Below are positions 14,223 through 26,778 of a stretch of 64,000 nt of DNA, in pieces (the first letter of the stretch is position 1; each line of letters begins with the position of its first letter). This stretch comes from Galbula dea (lineage: Eukaryota > Chordata > Aves > Piciformes > Galbulidae). Position numbers and translations under genes: made by a program. The notes beneath the pieces were generated by a model. It had not been told where the DNA came from, did not search any database, and saw only the letters and a program-made list of their open reading frames with translations. The stretch spans positions 55,107 through 119,106 of the forward strand of contig VWZX01008512.1 in NCBI GenBank assembly GCA_013399015.1, in the 5' to 3' direction.

Positions 14223-14400
14223 TCACAGTATCACAGTATGTTAGGAGTTGGAAGAGACCTCAAAAGATCACCTAGTCCAACCCCCCTGCCACAGGGATTA
14301 GGATTCCCTAAGACTAGTTCACAACAAAGCTTCCCTGACCAGGAACTGAACCCGGGTCCTGACAGTGAGAGCACTCAATCCTAACCACTAGACCACCTCC
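14223..14400 (-). mobile_element. tRNA-Glu-derived SINE with CR1 3' tail (copy 1)
   Basis: On the minus strand this reads as a 70-nt tRNA-like head (14400 to 14331) fused to about 105 bp of CR1 3' end (14330 to 14223). The head matches tRNA-Glu(CTC): box A TGGTCTAGTGG at 14395-14385, the anticodon-loop segment CTCTCAC, GACCCGGGTTC, and a 3' end CTGGTCAGGGAA. The box B region reads GGTTCAGTTCC at 14352-14342, so two conserved T-loop positions have changed. The tail begins TAGGGAATCC and ends GGTTGGACTAGGTGATCTTT and two ACTGTGAT octamers, the same 3' end as the CR1s at 35329, 36342 and 53377. A CR1-like tail is how avian SINEs such as TguSINE1 borrow CR1 machinery; TguSINE1 itself is tRNA-Ile related, so this head differs. 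Confidence 0.8.
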
Positions 14401-14739
14401 TCTCCCCTTCATATTTGACCTCGATAAACCTTGGACTTAAAAACCACCTCATTCTGGAATTTGATTGTTGCACAATATATTCATTTGTCCTAAGATCTCT
14501 TTTACTGATATCATAGTATTATCTGAGCTGGAAGGGACCCAATAGGGTCATCAAGTCCAGCTCTTAAACCCACGGAGAACACCCCAAGAATCACACCATG
14601 TGCCCAAGAGCGTTATCTAGACACTTCTCAAACTCTGTCAGGCAAAGTGCTGAGACAACTTCCCTGGGGAGGCTGTTCCAGATCCCAACCACCCTCTGAG
14701 TGAAGAAACTTTTCCTAATCTCCAGCCTAAATCTCCCTT
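14226..14739 (-). mobile_element. CR1-spacer-SINE composite insertion, 5'-truncated copy
   Basis: Read on the minus strand, a CR1 3' fragment (14739 to about 14510, encoding the LEIRKSFFTQRVVG to CLDNALGHMV end of ORF2 plus 3' UTR) is followed by a 109-bp non-CR1 spacer (14509-14401) and then the tRNA-Glu/CR1-tailed SINE. The same three parts in the same order occur at 62486-62988, with about ten substitutions and two small indels by eye. Homology starts abruptly at 14739 within CR1 ORF2, whereas the other copy continues. It stops at the SINE tail in both. This is the shape of one retroposed unit, not of independent insertions. Confidence 0.82.
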
Positions 14740-17700
14740 CGAATGTTGACCAGACCATGCTGCAATGGCCTGGAATCCAGTGTAACATATACAGAGCTGC
14801 TCTGTTAAACCAAAGTCTAAGTCCTGCATGATGCTGTTAAGAAAAGCTGTATGGAGATGTTTTGCTTTAAGAAACTGTTTTCAAATCCCACACATAGGGG
14901 CTAACATATCTCTGTAAGGCAGGAAAACAAGCAGGCCACCTGTGCAAGGACCACCCCACAGGCAAACCCAACTCTGGATGAACTCTAAGGAGCTTCAGCA
15001 AAACACTTTCCTTTTTCTAAGTACTGCATAGTTTTCTTATTCGCTTTGAGAAACACACACTACCAGACTGAAACTACAAACTACACCTGGTATGCCCTAG
15101 TCCATAAAAAGCCTAGTATGTGACACCTACAGATATTTCCAGATATGTAAACAAAAATGGCTTTCCTGTAAGAGATCCTTACTATCTCCTTCTCTTTTTG
15201 GAATTCTGTGAGATTTAACAGTGTAATCATCAGGAAACAATGCACTTTCATTTAGATGTCTTAATATGGATTGGGTGTTCAATAGATCTGAACGTGCTGA
15301 TCCAACTGCCTATGACAGAGTATAAGCCTTTGCTTAAAAAACCTAGGCTAGGTATATGATTTATTTTAGTCATTTAAATCGTAATTCAAGTCACATGTAA
15401 TAAAAAATATACATATGTATGATTGGAGAAATTTTTTTTATTTATAAGTAGTATTTATTTATAAAAAATATATTTTAGAAATATTTATAACACATTAGCT
15501 TTGAAAGTAGAATTTAGAAAAATAAAACCATGGGAAGCCACTAAATTGCTACATGTTTTAAGAAGAGCTCACTCCAGAAGGCAGCTACAAAACCAGCACA
15601 AAATAGTGAACCCCTGAGAACACTGGCAACCTCCTGACAAGAGCAGTGCTGTTTATTCACACTAAAGTGATGTTTCTCCTCTGCTCTCCAGGCCTGGCTG
15701 GGATGCAGCTCTCCATCTCCAGCACCGCTGCTGACCACCCTCCCCATGAGGTCCCCAACTGGAGCAGGGATTAATTAGCACAGGAGGTCCAGATGGATTA
15801 GATGTGCTGCAAATATCCAGTCTGGAAACCAGGTATAACATTCCTGCTCAGTTTAAAAAACCCTTCCATTGTGTGTTTTGAAGAAAAATTAGGAATTTTC
15901 ATCTCTTCTAATGCATCACACCTGAATAATGGATCTACAATTACTGAGCAATACGGCCAGTTTATCTGTAGCCAACCGCAAGATATAAACCTAATTTACT
16001 GAGGAAATTTATGTAGGAAGTAAAAAAAAGGGTAAAATCCCCTAACATTAAAATAATTCATAATCATTAAGATAATCCATAAATTAAAATATCCTACAAA
16101 TGGATTCTCAAAAGATAAAAGGCATGACTTCATCATGTTGCAAAATTAATTTAACCCCCCGTTAAGAAAAAAAAATGGTTCTGCTTTCTAGCAACAGTAA
16201 TAGCACATTTTAGCCTCATATTTAGGAATAATGCATACCAGAATTCAGAAATAAAATTTAAAATATACATTACCAATATGATATAAATCACAAAGGTAAA
16301 TCCAAATAAACATTATAAAAATAAATTATTGAAGCACATTCTGAAATATATACATACTCCCTACCTTCAAGTTACTTTTTATTACTCACTCTCTGGTAAC
16401 GGTACATTTCCCACAGGGATCGATTATGTAAATCTATACATATAAAAAATATGTATGAAGCACAGTTGAAACAAAAGACCAGAATTCAGACTCAACTTTA
16501 ATATATCTAAAAGTAACTCATACCAACTACCATTTCCCACCCTAACTTCCTTCAGTCTCTAATTATGTGACAACAGCAGAACCTATGAATATAATTTGTG
16601 AAACTGTCTACGCTTTAAGACTCTTAATAGAACTGTAAATTGAAAGAGCAAACAAAAATTCTCCTGCAATGAGTCATACTTTGCAGTAATATTTTAGAAA
16701 GAAATATTGTACACTAACAGATATAGGTTCTGATATTCTTTTCATAGCCAAATTCATCACATACATCGGAATATTTAATACCTGACAAACAGTTATGACA
16801 ACATCCCTGTTCCTATCACGCACCATTTTTGAAGACAGTGGTCTCAGCATCCAACTAAGAAAGTAAAAATAACAACACAGTATCTCACAGCCTGTGTTCT
16901 TACCAAAATTCTCTGCAGTTTTACAATCGAGGAAATACACATCAATCAAGTATTCCTGCAGTGCATTTCCACCTTCCACGCATCTAGAACTTGATAAATA
17001 TGTTAATGTTGGTCTGCACTGCCAATACATACGTTCACAAAGAGCCATCAAAAGTTAATATATCTGCTATTTGATTATTGTCTGCATGCTGCAGTGTGTC
17101 AATTTTCAGCTCTTTAACATCAATTGGGTTCTTCTTTACAGCTTGAAAATTATTTTTTATACACGGGAAGGAAGCAGTGAATCGCTGCCAGAGGTGATAC
17201 AAAGAACAAAAAATGAGTTCTTTCACTCTAAAGATTTTTATCTCCTTCATACTGCATTCAGAGGCAATAACTTACTCAACAAGTTGCTATCAGTGTTCCT
17301 TACGCTGGAGGTAGGGTTGCTTAAAATATTCATCTAATGAGGAGTTAAAACCATAAGGCTTATGCCCATAATGTAGGAACTAGGCTACTTTTCTTTTGTA
17401 CCTCAAATGAAAAAGCAGCCTTTATCTGGAGAGATTTGAGAGATTTTTTGCTTTATCTGGCATCTCTGCTGTGTACCTTGTGTGTTTTGATCTATTATCT
17501 GGTACAAAAATACTTCCCAGCATCGATCTGATCTCAAATGAAGTAACATTAGTACGAAGACGATGAAATGATATTTTTAACTTCCCAACAGATTAATGTA
17601 TTGTTGTTTTAGAGAAGACCCCTCACCATTTCAACATATACTCTACACCCTGAAGTGGATTACGTAAACAAAGAGAGAGGCAGCAATGCACTGGACAGAA

Positions 17701-17789
17701 TCTGTTGCAATTTTCTTTCTCTTCATAAAAAGCAGCATAAATGACAAGTGAGGGATCTGACAAATTGTGATCTCATTTTCTGTGCCTGA

Positions 17790-18130
17790 GAACTGGTGAC
17801 AATCCCTTCATGGGGAGACGTGCCTCAGCCTCACAATGTACTGACTTGGCTACTGCACCGGTGTTCCCTCGTCAAGACTGTTTCCATACTCCTGCTCCCA
17901 AGTTTAGTTTATTTTCCTCCGCTCTTCCCTCCCTTTGATCCTGCCTGGTACGCGGCTGGCTCTGAGCTACCCTGGGTGGTCTCCCGTCAGATCCCAGCGA
18001 TCAGTGTCTCTTTCCACCCGTTGCCTTCTGGGGGGACTCCCATCAGCTGTGCCCTTAACATGCATCTGACGACTTTATTAGCTGGCTCCGATAGCACTTC
18101 AGAACATCTCCACGGCATGCACAACCCTTC
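17790..18130. other. GC-richer island, unassigned
   Basis: About 340 bp stands out from the surrounding AT-rich DNA and carries a 127-codon plus-strand open frame (17796-18179) that begins at an ATG. The deduced protein has no motif I recognise. It could be a diverged solo LTR, an old exon or pseudogene, or conserved noncoding DNA. I could not find LTR-type TG/CA termini or a target duplication. Confidence 0.35.
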
Positions 18131-18275
18131 CTCAAACAATCCCACCTTTGTAGTTGACTTAGAACAAATAATTCTATGAAGGCTTCAGCTTTTATACTCA
18201 ATAATAAGGTTGAAATGAAGAGAAATTTCACATTATGTGCAAGCCAGGGGTTGGTTTTCATGTTTGGGCTCAAAA

Positions 18276-18300
18276 AAAAATCAATCCTGGATTGATTTTT
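18276..18300. repeat. Perfect inverted repeat, 12-bp arms with 1-bp centre
   Basis: The left arm AAAAATCAATCC (18276-18287) and right arm GGATTGATTTTT (18289-18300) are exact reverse complements around a single T. The arms contain ATTGAT, similar to PBX/homeodomain sites, and further TAATTGATG and TTTAATTTA elements follow within 120 bp. Confidence 0.9.
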
Positions 18301-19736
18301 GTGTATATATCGTTATTGTCAGAGGATTAATTGATGAATTTTTCATTTGATGAGTCAGGTGGAATGGGCTCCAAGGCACTCAGTGAGGAGAATTTTAATT
18401 TACTCGGCTTCTTGGTGCTAAGCAGCAAAAATTATCAGCTGTGATACTTACTCTGTTAGAATTTTCCTGCTCAAAGACAATGTTTAGAGCATGTTTGAGT
18501 GCAAAGTTGAATTTCTCAGTGTATCCACATCCCAGACTACAACTTGCTTCAGTCAGAAGTTTCTGAATGGATTTTCATTTTGGTTTTGGGGGGTTTTTTT
18601 GTTTTTTTGAAAGCACCCCATAAGTTTAAAATTTATTTGCAGATTTGCACACTTGTTATTATTAAAATATAGCTGGAATTCAGACTTCGGATTAACTCAA
18701 GAAACCCTGATTTAATAGAAGGTACAAGCTCACAAGTTTAACTCACACTGTACCAGAGCTTTTTTTTACTATGGCTTTCAAATTAAAAAAACCCTCAAAC
18801 CCAAAAAACTCCACCAAATCCACATTTTACATTTACATTTTTTGTTCAAAAGTTCACAACAGAAGTCAATCTTTTCACCTATGATGCACAGGAGTGCCTT
18901 GGTAGAAAAGCACACAACTGATGAAATACTTGAAGAATTCAGAAAATTAAGCTCCATAAAGCTCAGGAAAAAGCATCTCTAGCTTATCTGCTGAACACAA
19001 CATAACACAAAATGTCTATTTATAAGCTGGTGTCAAGGTATCACTACACATTGAAATCCCCCAATCCTTGTTGGATGTCCATATGAAATACTGCTTTTGA
19101 AGCAGCTGAAGGGTTCACTGCTTGCTCTGATGTCCAAATGAGTCTGCAAAGCTTTATGCAATACCCTGGCATGTCTGGGGTACAGGAGGTACAACTGTAT
19201 TTTCCCAGGACAGGAAAGAAGGCATAAAAGATGGTACATGAAATGCCCTGCAGCATGAAACCTCTTGCAAAGTTTAAGCAGGTTTGTCTGAACAAAGCAA
19301 AGCAAAGTAAATTCAGTGCAGCACAGTCTGAAATCACAGCCAAACACCAGCAACCAGGGTGTTTGACTCCTGTGGAGGAAAGGATAAACAGATGCAAGGA
19401 TCATCTCACAGATACAACATGAGAGCATGCAAATAACACAGATCTTTCCAAAACACTGACATGAATTTTCCTGTACTGTGCTCTTCCATCACTCTTCTGC
19501 AGAATGATGCATTTGCCATACATAGAGAGAGCAAACAGCTCTTCTTAATTGCAATTTAATATGGGCATTTTAGCAACGTTCAGGAAGCCCCACCAGAACC
19601 AACACTGCTTTGAATGCAGTGCTGTAGGAACACACCAGAAATCTTCTCCCTAGAAACCCAAGATCTGAACTAATGCTGTGAGATCCACAGAGCAAGTATC
19701 ATTAAACAAAGCAAAATGAGGATGGCCATTGGGCTG

Positions 19737-20066
19737 ATGGAGCTGTGGTCATTCAGCCTGGAGAACAGAAGGGTCTGGAGAGACCTTCCAGTTCTTAAAG
19801 GGGCCTACAGGAAAGATGAGGAGGGACCCTCTGTCAGGGAGTAGTAACAGAACGAGGAGTAACGGTTTTAAACTGAAAGAGGGCAGATTTAGACTACATC
19901 AACTGACCCAGGTGGTAGATGTCTCATCCCTGGAAACATTCCAGGTAAGATTGGACAGGGCTCTGAGCAACCTGATGTAATGAGCAACCTGATGCTTAAT
20001 GCAGGGGGTTTGGACTAGATGACCTTTTAAGGTCCCTTACAGAAACCATTCTGTGATTCTACGATC
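19737..20066 (+). mobile_element. CR1 3' fragment, plus strand
   Basis: Begins inside ORF2 (GGAGCTGTGGTCATTCAGCC, the LFSLEKRR-type block), passes the GGCCTACAGGAAAGATGAGG segment, and ends with TTGGACTAGATGACCTTTTA and the 3' terminus CATTCTGTGATTCTACGAT. Stops disrupt the frame. A 17-bp tandem duplication inside it repeats TGAGCAACCTGATG at 19964 and 19981. Moderately diverged. Confidence 0.9.
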
Positions 20067-22403
20067 AAGGTAAACAAAGAAATGGAAGAAAGAAGCATAA
20101 AGATGAACGAGATCATGCTCTAGAAGTACAGTCAGAGTTTAAAGATCAAGCTAAGAACTGGCCTGCAAGTCAGTATGGAGAAAAAGCCATTAGCAGAGAT
20201 GACAAAAAGACCAAAGTACTGACTGCTTCTTTTACAGAAAATTGTCAATGGTTTTTCCATGGCATTTCACCTCGGCAACATGTTTAAATAACTGCTGATC
20301 TCCCTCCAACCAAAATGTCCTACTGGCTCATCTCAGTCCTGCTGTTACTTCTCAGACATGTTGAATATGGAACTGATTGTAATCTTGAATCTCTTTTCTG
20401 AGTGCTCTTTTTTGATCATTTTACTATCTGGCTTCTATTCCTCCAGCGAAACTGTTCTCACTCAAGTTACTCAAACAGCATATTGTCATGCCAAATCTCA
20501 GGCCTTGTCTGTACTTCTGCTGTTCATGACAGTTGTATGAAATGAGACAGTACTCTTAAGGCTCTCCATTCACTTCCCTAGCAGCCCTCCTCATGTCCCC
20601 TTACTGGGTTATAATCCTCTTTTCTGCAGTGCCTCACTATTCCATTCGGTCTACCTTCATCATCCTCTCCCATCACCACCCAGTCTCATTCATTCTCATG
20701 TCTCTACTACGCCATCTCTGATGACATGCACCTCTGTTTGCCTTGACCTCAGCACTAGGCAATGCAGGTATTCATGACTACTCTATCAAAAATGTTGTGC
20801 ATCTACCAAAGGTCCATATTACAGCACCTAACTTCTTCCCAAAATCAAAAGGAATTTCCAGAAAAAAGTTTAACCCCAAATTTCTAAAGCTATACAGCAA
20901 AAAAACTTCCTCTATGCCCTAATTCATACTCCAGTAATTTCTTGTCCAGATGTTAGTAATAAAGTCTAGCTTATGAAATATCATCTACCCAAGTTTTGGA
21001 TTCATCCACAGACTGGTTTCAGCATTATCATGACCAGTTTATTTACATCAGCTTGCACTCTTAAAGAACAAATGAAGATGAAGTTTCAGCCTCAGATTAT
21101 GATGGCAACATGTTCACTCCTTTTATCCATCTCCTGAAAGACTCTGACTCTTTATGCTTCACCTACCTACTTTCAACCTCCTATTTTTGGCCATCCCATC
21201 AATCCAAAATACCAATTTTCCAGCTGTCTTACTGCCACAGAAATCAACCTCAGCCAACTCACTCCTGTCTTTAAGATTTCACTTCAATAACAGCTTCCCC
21301 TCTTCTAACTTCTTTCATGTTCTCCTACAATACCATCCTCAGTTTTTGTTCACATTGAAGCCTCACCACACTCAGGTAATTTTCACTTATTTCATTTACC
21401 TCCTAATTATGACAAACTTCTGCCATATGTCCACCTAAATACAGAAACCACTTCAAGAAAGAATATTGGGCAATCAAATACTGCACATATAAAGTAATGG
21501 GATCTATGTATGCAGCCAACACACACTCTTCTGATCCTTCACACTATTTCCACCAAATCCATACATCTTGTCCTGTCTTTTAACCTGGCCTACTATGCAC
21601 TGACTGCACTGCATGTATCAAAACACTCAAAGTAGTCATACTGCAGGTTATCTCACCATGAGAAACAGGTATTTACATATTGTTATTGATGTATTTAAAG
21701 AGGTTTGGGTGTCTCAGCAAGCAAATCCTTTTGCAAACTGGACATCTGTTTTCTGGACAGAGATATACTTCATGTATTTTTAGGTTTTTTTTAATAGCTA
21801 TTTTAAGGTTTTTGGTAGCTATTTCAAGATATCTACAATAATTACCTAATGCATATTAAAGAAAGGAAACATACACAGAGAAAAATCTGATGGCTAAGAT
21901 GGATTTCAAATGTATTTAGTACAGTAATGTTTTTACTCAGTGAGCCTTTACAACACCTACAGCCCAGAAGAGAGGTTTGCAAGACTTTTTATTGCTTTTT
22001 TCTTTAGGTCTGGAATGACCACACACTTAAGACAATTCAATCTTCACAATCATCCAGTCCTTTGTCCGCATCATAAAACTGTTACTGGGGAAGCCGAGCA
22101 CACTGTTTCCTTTATCATCAGTGAATGGGGAAGAATCTCCAGAAGGTGATTCAGAGCACCTGATACTGGGTAGCTGCTCTGAAGCACTTCTGGAAGAGCC
22201 CCTCTCTTACCACAGGGAAGAGTAGTCTTCATGACTGTGCAGAGGCCAAAACCAATGTAACTTCTGACTACAGTAGTCCCAGCTTGCCTTCCCTGTTTCT
22301 GGTCACACTCCTGTCCCCTCCTTTTGTGTTTGCTTTAGCATCCATCATGTGTACAAAGTCATATGGTTTTGTTCAGGGTTTGGTTTGTTTGTTTGTTTTT
22401 CTT
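20067..22403. other. Intronic sequence, pyrimidine-biased in part
   Basis: From about 20540 to 21440 the plus strand is strongly C+T biased, with short TCTC/CCTC-rich phrases but no clean microsatellite. A 94-codon open frame at 21154-21438 appears to be a product of this bias. No family recognised. A (GTTT)n run at about 22383-22400 abuts the following CR1. Confidence 0.4.
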
Positions 22404-22792
22404 TCAGAACGGCAGGGGTTGGAAGGGACCTCTGTGGATCATCTAGTCCAACCCTCCTGCTATAGCAGGGTCACGCACAGCAGGCTGCCAGGGATCATGT
22501 CCAGGAGGGTTTGGAATCTCTCCAGAGAAGGAGACTCCACAACCTCTCTGGGCAGCCAGGACCAGGGCTCTGGCACCCTCACAGCAAAGATGTTTCTCCT
22601 CATGTTCAGATGGAACAGCCTGTGTTCCAGTCTGTGCCCACTGCCTCTTGTCCCATCACTGGACACCACTGAGAAGAGTCTGACCCCAGTCTCTTGACCC
22701 CCCGCTCTCTAGGTATTGATCATTGTTGAGAAGATCACCTCTGGGTCTGCTCTTCTCCAGGCTGAAGAGCCCCAGGGCTCTGAGCCCTGCAT
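22404..22792 (-). mobile_element. CR1 3' fragment, 5'-truncated
   Basis: The left edge shows the 3' end (GGGGTTGGAAGGGACCTCTG, ATCATCTAGTCCAACCCTCC). The body is the ORF2 C-terminus, minus strand MRRNIFAVRVPEPW and LPREVVESPSLERF, running to the complement of CTCTTCTCCAGGCTGAAGAG. Same subfamily as the copies at 39218 and 60613 (AGCAGGGTCAC in the 3' UTR). The terminal octamer repeat is degraded next to a GTTT-rich run. Confidence 0.92.
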
Positions 22793-24118
22793 CTGACACA
22801 GTGTAAACACCTTAGGGAGGGGAAAATACTGCCAGAGAGGGGTGAGAAGAGAACTGGAGTCTCTTCAACTCACAAGCTGCTAATTTAGTAGTACACAATC
22901 CTGCAGCCCCAGGTAAACCTTCCAAGGACAGTCTAGATATTCCTCATAGCATCTACCGTTCCTTCATTGAGCATGTTACAGATTAAGCGAAGCAGTGGCA
23001 GGGATAGCATCAGGAACACTACAAACAAAATCAATGGTGATTCAGTTCCTAAAGCTAGTAGCTATAAAATATTCATTAGAATCACCTCATAAATATTACA
23101 AGTATTTAAAAAAAAGTTTTTACCTTATGTAAGCATCTCTGGAATTTCATTTACCACACCAGACATTTTGCAATTATTTTTCACTATTAAATGAATACTG
23201 AGAAGTGCCCAAAAGTAGGTAAAAAGTATTACTGTGCTTCTCACAAAAGGGAGCTGAAGCAATTGAAAATATGCTTTGTCAAAAATGTCACTGAACTTTT
23301 AAACATAATACAAACACTAGCAGTAAAGTTGCAACCTGATAAAACTGAGATTCTAAATGAAAGTACTATCCTGCTACTTATGATTCAAAAGAGAGTGACT
23401 TCATGAAGTTAAGCTCCTTGTTATATAAAATTGAATCAGACCAGCATGGGATTTCATGCAGAATTTTCTGGAGCCCTGCTGAATAACTTTTAAAATCCAC
23501 CACAAAATTTTAACTATGGAGTTCAGCTGATATTAATGATCTGATTCAATGTCAAGAGGCTGTTTGGGGTTCAGGTTTTCAGAGCTGTAGTCTAATACTG
23601 AGGCCAGACATTTGTCCCAGATGTCACCTTTGCTGAACAGGACACGTACTCAGAGACAAGTTTCTGTCTTTGCATCATTTTCAGCTGAGGAATCCATTCA
23701 GGTTTTAACCCAGGCTGCTGATCTTACCCCACGAGAACAACTTACCATTGGTTTGAATTGTTCTAAAGAGATGGGAAACCTTCAAGGTTGGAGGAGAGCA
23801 GAAAAGAAAGAAGAGGTACTTCTTTAAGAGATAATATCAAGGTAAAAAGAACTGCCACCTGGGAGAAAAGTACTATTTAACAGCCTTAACTGAAATGCCA
23901 AATGCCATTTTTAATGTATTCCCACAGAGAAGTCTCAGCTGTCCTCTGTAGACATACAGGTGTCCTGCTGCTGTGAATCTTCACTGACTGTGACAGCAAA
24001 ACCTGTAACTTCTCCCTTACTAACACAGAATATGAAAATGCTGAAGGAAATGTACAGTTTTATGGACTGGAAGGACACAGTTCAAGTGCCTTATCCTTCA
24101 TTCTCTAAAAACCACACT
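22793..24118. other. Intronic sequence, nothing recognised
   Basis: AT-rich, no repeat family or exon recognised. Confidence 0.5.
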
Positions 24119-24227
24119 TAGAATCATAGGATTGTCAGAGTTGGAAGGGACCTTAAAAGATCATCTAGTTCCAACTGCCCTGCCTGGCAGGGACACCTTC
24201 CACTAGATCAGGTTGCCCAGGGCCCAG
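24119..24227 (-). mobile_element. Short CR1 3' end
   Basis: Only about 110 bp: the 3' terminus (AGAATCATAGGATTGTCAGA), the GGAAGGGACCTTAAAAGATC segment and GCCTGGCAGGGACACCTTCC. It shares the GGATTGTCAGAGTTG tail with the CR1 at 1284, so it belongs to the same subfamily. Severely 5'-truncated at GGGCCCAGACTC. Confidence 0.9.
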
Positions 24228-26218
24228 ACTCATAACTACATAAAGATATAAAGTAATTAATATAACACATTACAATTATTCATATTAAAATATTATAGCA
24301 TAACTCACTACAGGGTCTCCACCAAACCAAGAAATGAGTATTATAAACAATAACTATGAGAAGATAGGACACTTGATGCAACCCAACTCAGGTAGGCTGG
24401 GAGATGCAGTGAAATTCTCAACCACTTTAAAAAGTGAATTAAAAAAACCCCAAACTTCTACACGAAATGCTGACACTGAAAGAATAAAAACACCCTTATT
24501 TCCTTCACAACACTGTTAGTTCCAACAACATTATAAGAGAACCATCCATTGTAATCATGTCCTTAGGATGTTCCCTTCCTAAGCCCCAGTCTAACACCAG
24601 GACTGCAGACACAAGCCATGTATCTCTCTCCCAGACCAGGTGAGGGCAAAGCCATCAATCTGAAGGACAATGAAAGACAAAAAACAGGTGAGGAGAGATA
24701 CTAAAGTCAATAAAACACTGTTAAAAAAAAAACAAATAAAATAAGCTTTACAGAGGTTTGAAGAATGTATGATTTTTGTGATAAAATTGTGAGCATTATT
24801 TTTGAGGGGGGAGGGAAATATCATCTCTTCAAAGTTTGTTACCTCAAATGGCTCAAATTTCTTAAATAAACATAACCATTCTTATTTTTTGTGGAATGAT
24901 GAAATTACTATTAAAAATCACTGTAATTGGGAAATTATGTTATTCCCATAAGTGCAAATGAAAAACATACTTTTTGTTCATATTTGTAATTTGATACATG
25001 TATTAAGCTGTCATCAGTAATTATGACATCATTGCATTAACAGTAACTAGCTTTGCAGTCACTGGATTTTACTTAACAAACTCAGAGCTCTTCAGAAGAA
25101 CACAATTTCTAACCATTAGCATTATCCATTACCCATTAAATCTTCTAATTTAATTAAGTGGAAAATCCCTTGATATTTCCAAATAATCCAACTGTCATTC
25201 TGCAGTCTCACAGAATAACCTGTGCTGGTTTTAACAATCATGTCTCAACCTGCAGAAAAAAAAAAGGGATTCTTTTCCAGAAGCATCAATAACTGCTCTC
25301 ACTCTTCCGTTGCACAATCTGTTGTGAGGCAGACATCCAAAGTCATCTCAAAACACTGCATGAGTGTTGATTTAAAGGTTAACTAGTCATCTTTTTTTTT
25401 TTTTTAGATTTTTTTTTCTTCCCTCCTTTCCCCATGTCTTCTGGTGGAGTTGCTCAATTAACTTCCAAATATCATCTGATATGCAGACTTGGGAGTCTAC
25501 ATTGAGCATAAAATATGCAATATCTGCAGTACCATGGGTTTTGATTCCCTGGTCTCTGAAACCAACCTCTGGCAGAATTCAACCACAGCCTGGGATACTT
25601 GGAAAAGGACACCTCAAAAGGCACATCTGCAGATAGCCCAAACAATCCCACCTGGACTGACCTGGCTGGATGCTCTGGAAAACATACAGCTACATCAACT
25701 GAAGTGCAGAGGCCCCGAATATGCATGCTACCAGCTCCGACCATGGGCAGAGGAGCATCCATCTGCACCTGTCAATCTACAGACCACTTCATTCCGGTCT
25801 TCAAATTCCTTGGCAGGTCTAGACTTTATCTCCCACACTAAACTTTCTGTATCATTTGCATCTAGCCATATACACTAGTCATGCTCTGGACTCGTGCCTA
25901 AAATGCCATCTCTGGAGTGTTCCTGTTGCACGGTACATTCCCACCAAATACAGAAAGAAGATACAGGCCAGATCCAGGATTTAGTATTAAAATATTCACT
26001 GATAACAACATCTTGCTTTTTTATCTCTGGGTTCCTTATTTTGTCATTTTTTTCCTTTTCCTTCACAATAGAATTCCTAAATATCACCTAGCTGAACTTC
26101 TTATTGCCTATCCAATCAGGTGAGAAAAGGCACAATTATTCCAATTGGTTACAAGTACATCTTCTTGTTTGCAAGGTTTCCTTAAACTACTGTAAAGACT
26201 TGACTTTTGACTGTATTT
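24228..26218. other. Intronic sequence with an unassigned island
   Basis: AT-rich, with T runs at 25390-25425. From about 25540 to 25930 the composition becomes more balanced and open frames overlap on both strands (plus 25489-25878, 129 codons; minus 25472-25768, 98 codons). Neither product is recognised. It may be an old LTR or another decayed element. Confidence 0.4.
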
Positions 26219-26778
26219 ACAGAATGATAGACACATTTATGTTGGAAGAGACCCTTAAGATCATCCAGTCTGACTGTTACCCCAATACAGCAAGGTCACC
26301 ACTCAATCATGTCCCTCAACACTACATCTCCACATCTTTTCAATCCCTGCAGGGACTGTGACTCCACCACTGCCCTGGACAGCCTGTGCCAAAGCCTAAC
26401 AATCCTTTCTGTTAATAAATTGTTCCTGATGTCCAACCTAAACATCCCTTGGCACAACTTGAGGCCATTTCCTCTTGACCTATCACTCGTTACCTTGGAG
26501 AAGAGACCAACATCCACCTCACTACAAACTCCTCTCAGGGAGTTGGAGAGAGCAAGAAGGTCTCCCCTCAGCCTCCTTTCCTCCAGGCTAAACAACTCCA
26601 ATTCCCACAGCTGCTTCTCACAACACTTGTGCTCTAGATCCTTCACCAGCTTTTTTGCTTTTCTCTGGACACACTCCAGCATCTCAATGTCCTCCTTGAA
26701 GTGAGAAGCCCAAAACTTGAACTCAGTATTCCAGGTGTGGCCTCAGCAGTGCTGAGTACAGAAGGACAATCCTTGCAT
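26219..26778 (-). mobile_element. Old CR1 fragment
   Basis: The minus-strand 3' end is at the left edge (GTTGGAAGAGACCCTTAAGA, ATCATCCAGTCTGACTGTTA). A 128-codon minus-strand frame (26296-26682) spans the ORF2 C-terminus: MLECVQRKAKKLVKDLEHKC, LFSLEERRLRGDLLALSNSL, LDIRNNLLTERIVRLWHRLS. Same older type as 3315 and 4007. Sequence upstream of the CVQRKAK block (26683-26778) is present but out of frame, and the 5' end is truncated near TCCTTGCATCTAGATG. Confidence 0.9.

Larger units (their letters stand above)
14740..19736. other. Intronic sequence with two features of interest
   Basis: Mostly AT-rich, with an extreme AT block at 15390-15500. Overlapping minus-strand open frames of 125 codons (16674-17051) and 71 codons (17035-17250) are not recognisable as any protein and are probably chance. 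A GC-richer island lies at 17790-18130 and a perfect inverted repeat at 18276-18300; both have their own entries. Confidence 0.45.

Noticed and set aside
14331..14400. A functional tRNA-Glu gene (also 62580-62649)
   Set aside because: The acceptor stem does not pair, box B has two changes at conserved T-loop positions, the anticodon stem is disrupted, and the identical segment recurs inside a CR1-tailed repeat; it is a SINE head.
16674..17250. Overlapping minus-strand open frames of 125 and 71 codons as a possible gene
   Set aside because: No recognisable motif, no splice or promoter context, and frames of this length are expected by chance on both strands of 64 kb.
20540..21440. Pyrimidine-rich stretch as an LTR or a coding exon
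   Set aside because: No LTR termini, splice sites or protein similarity; the open frame follows from the base bias.
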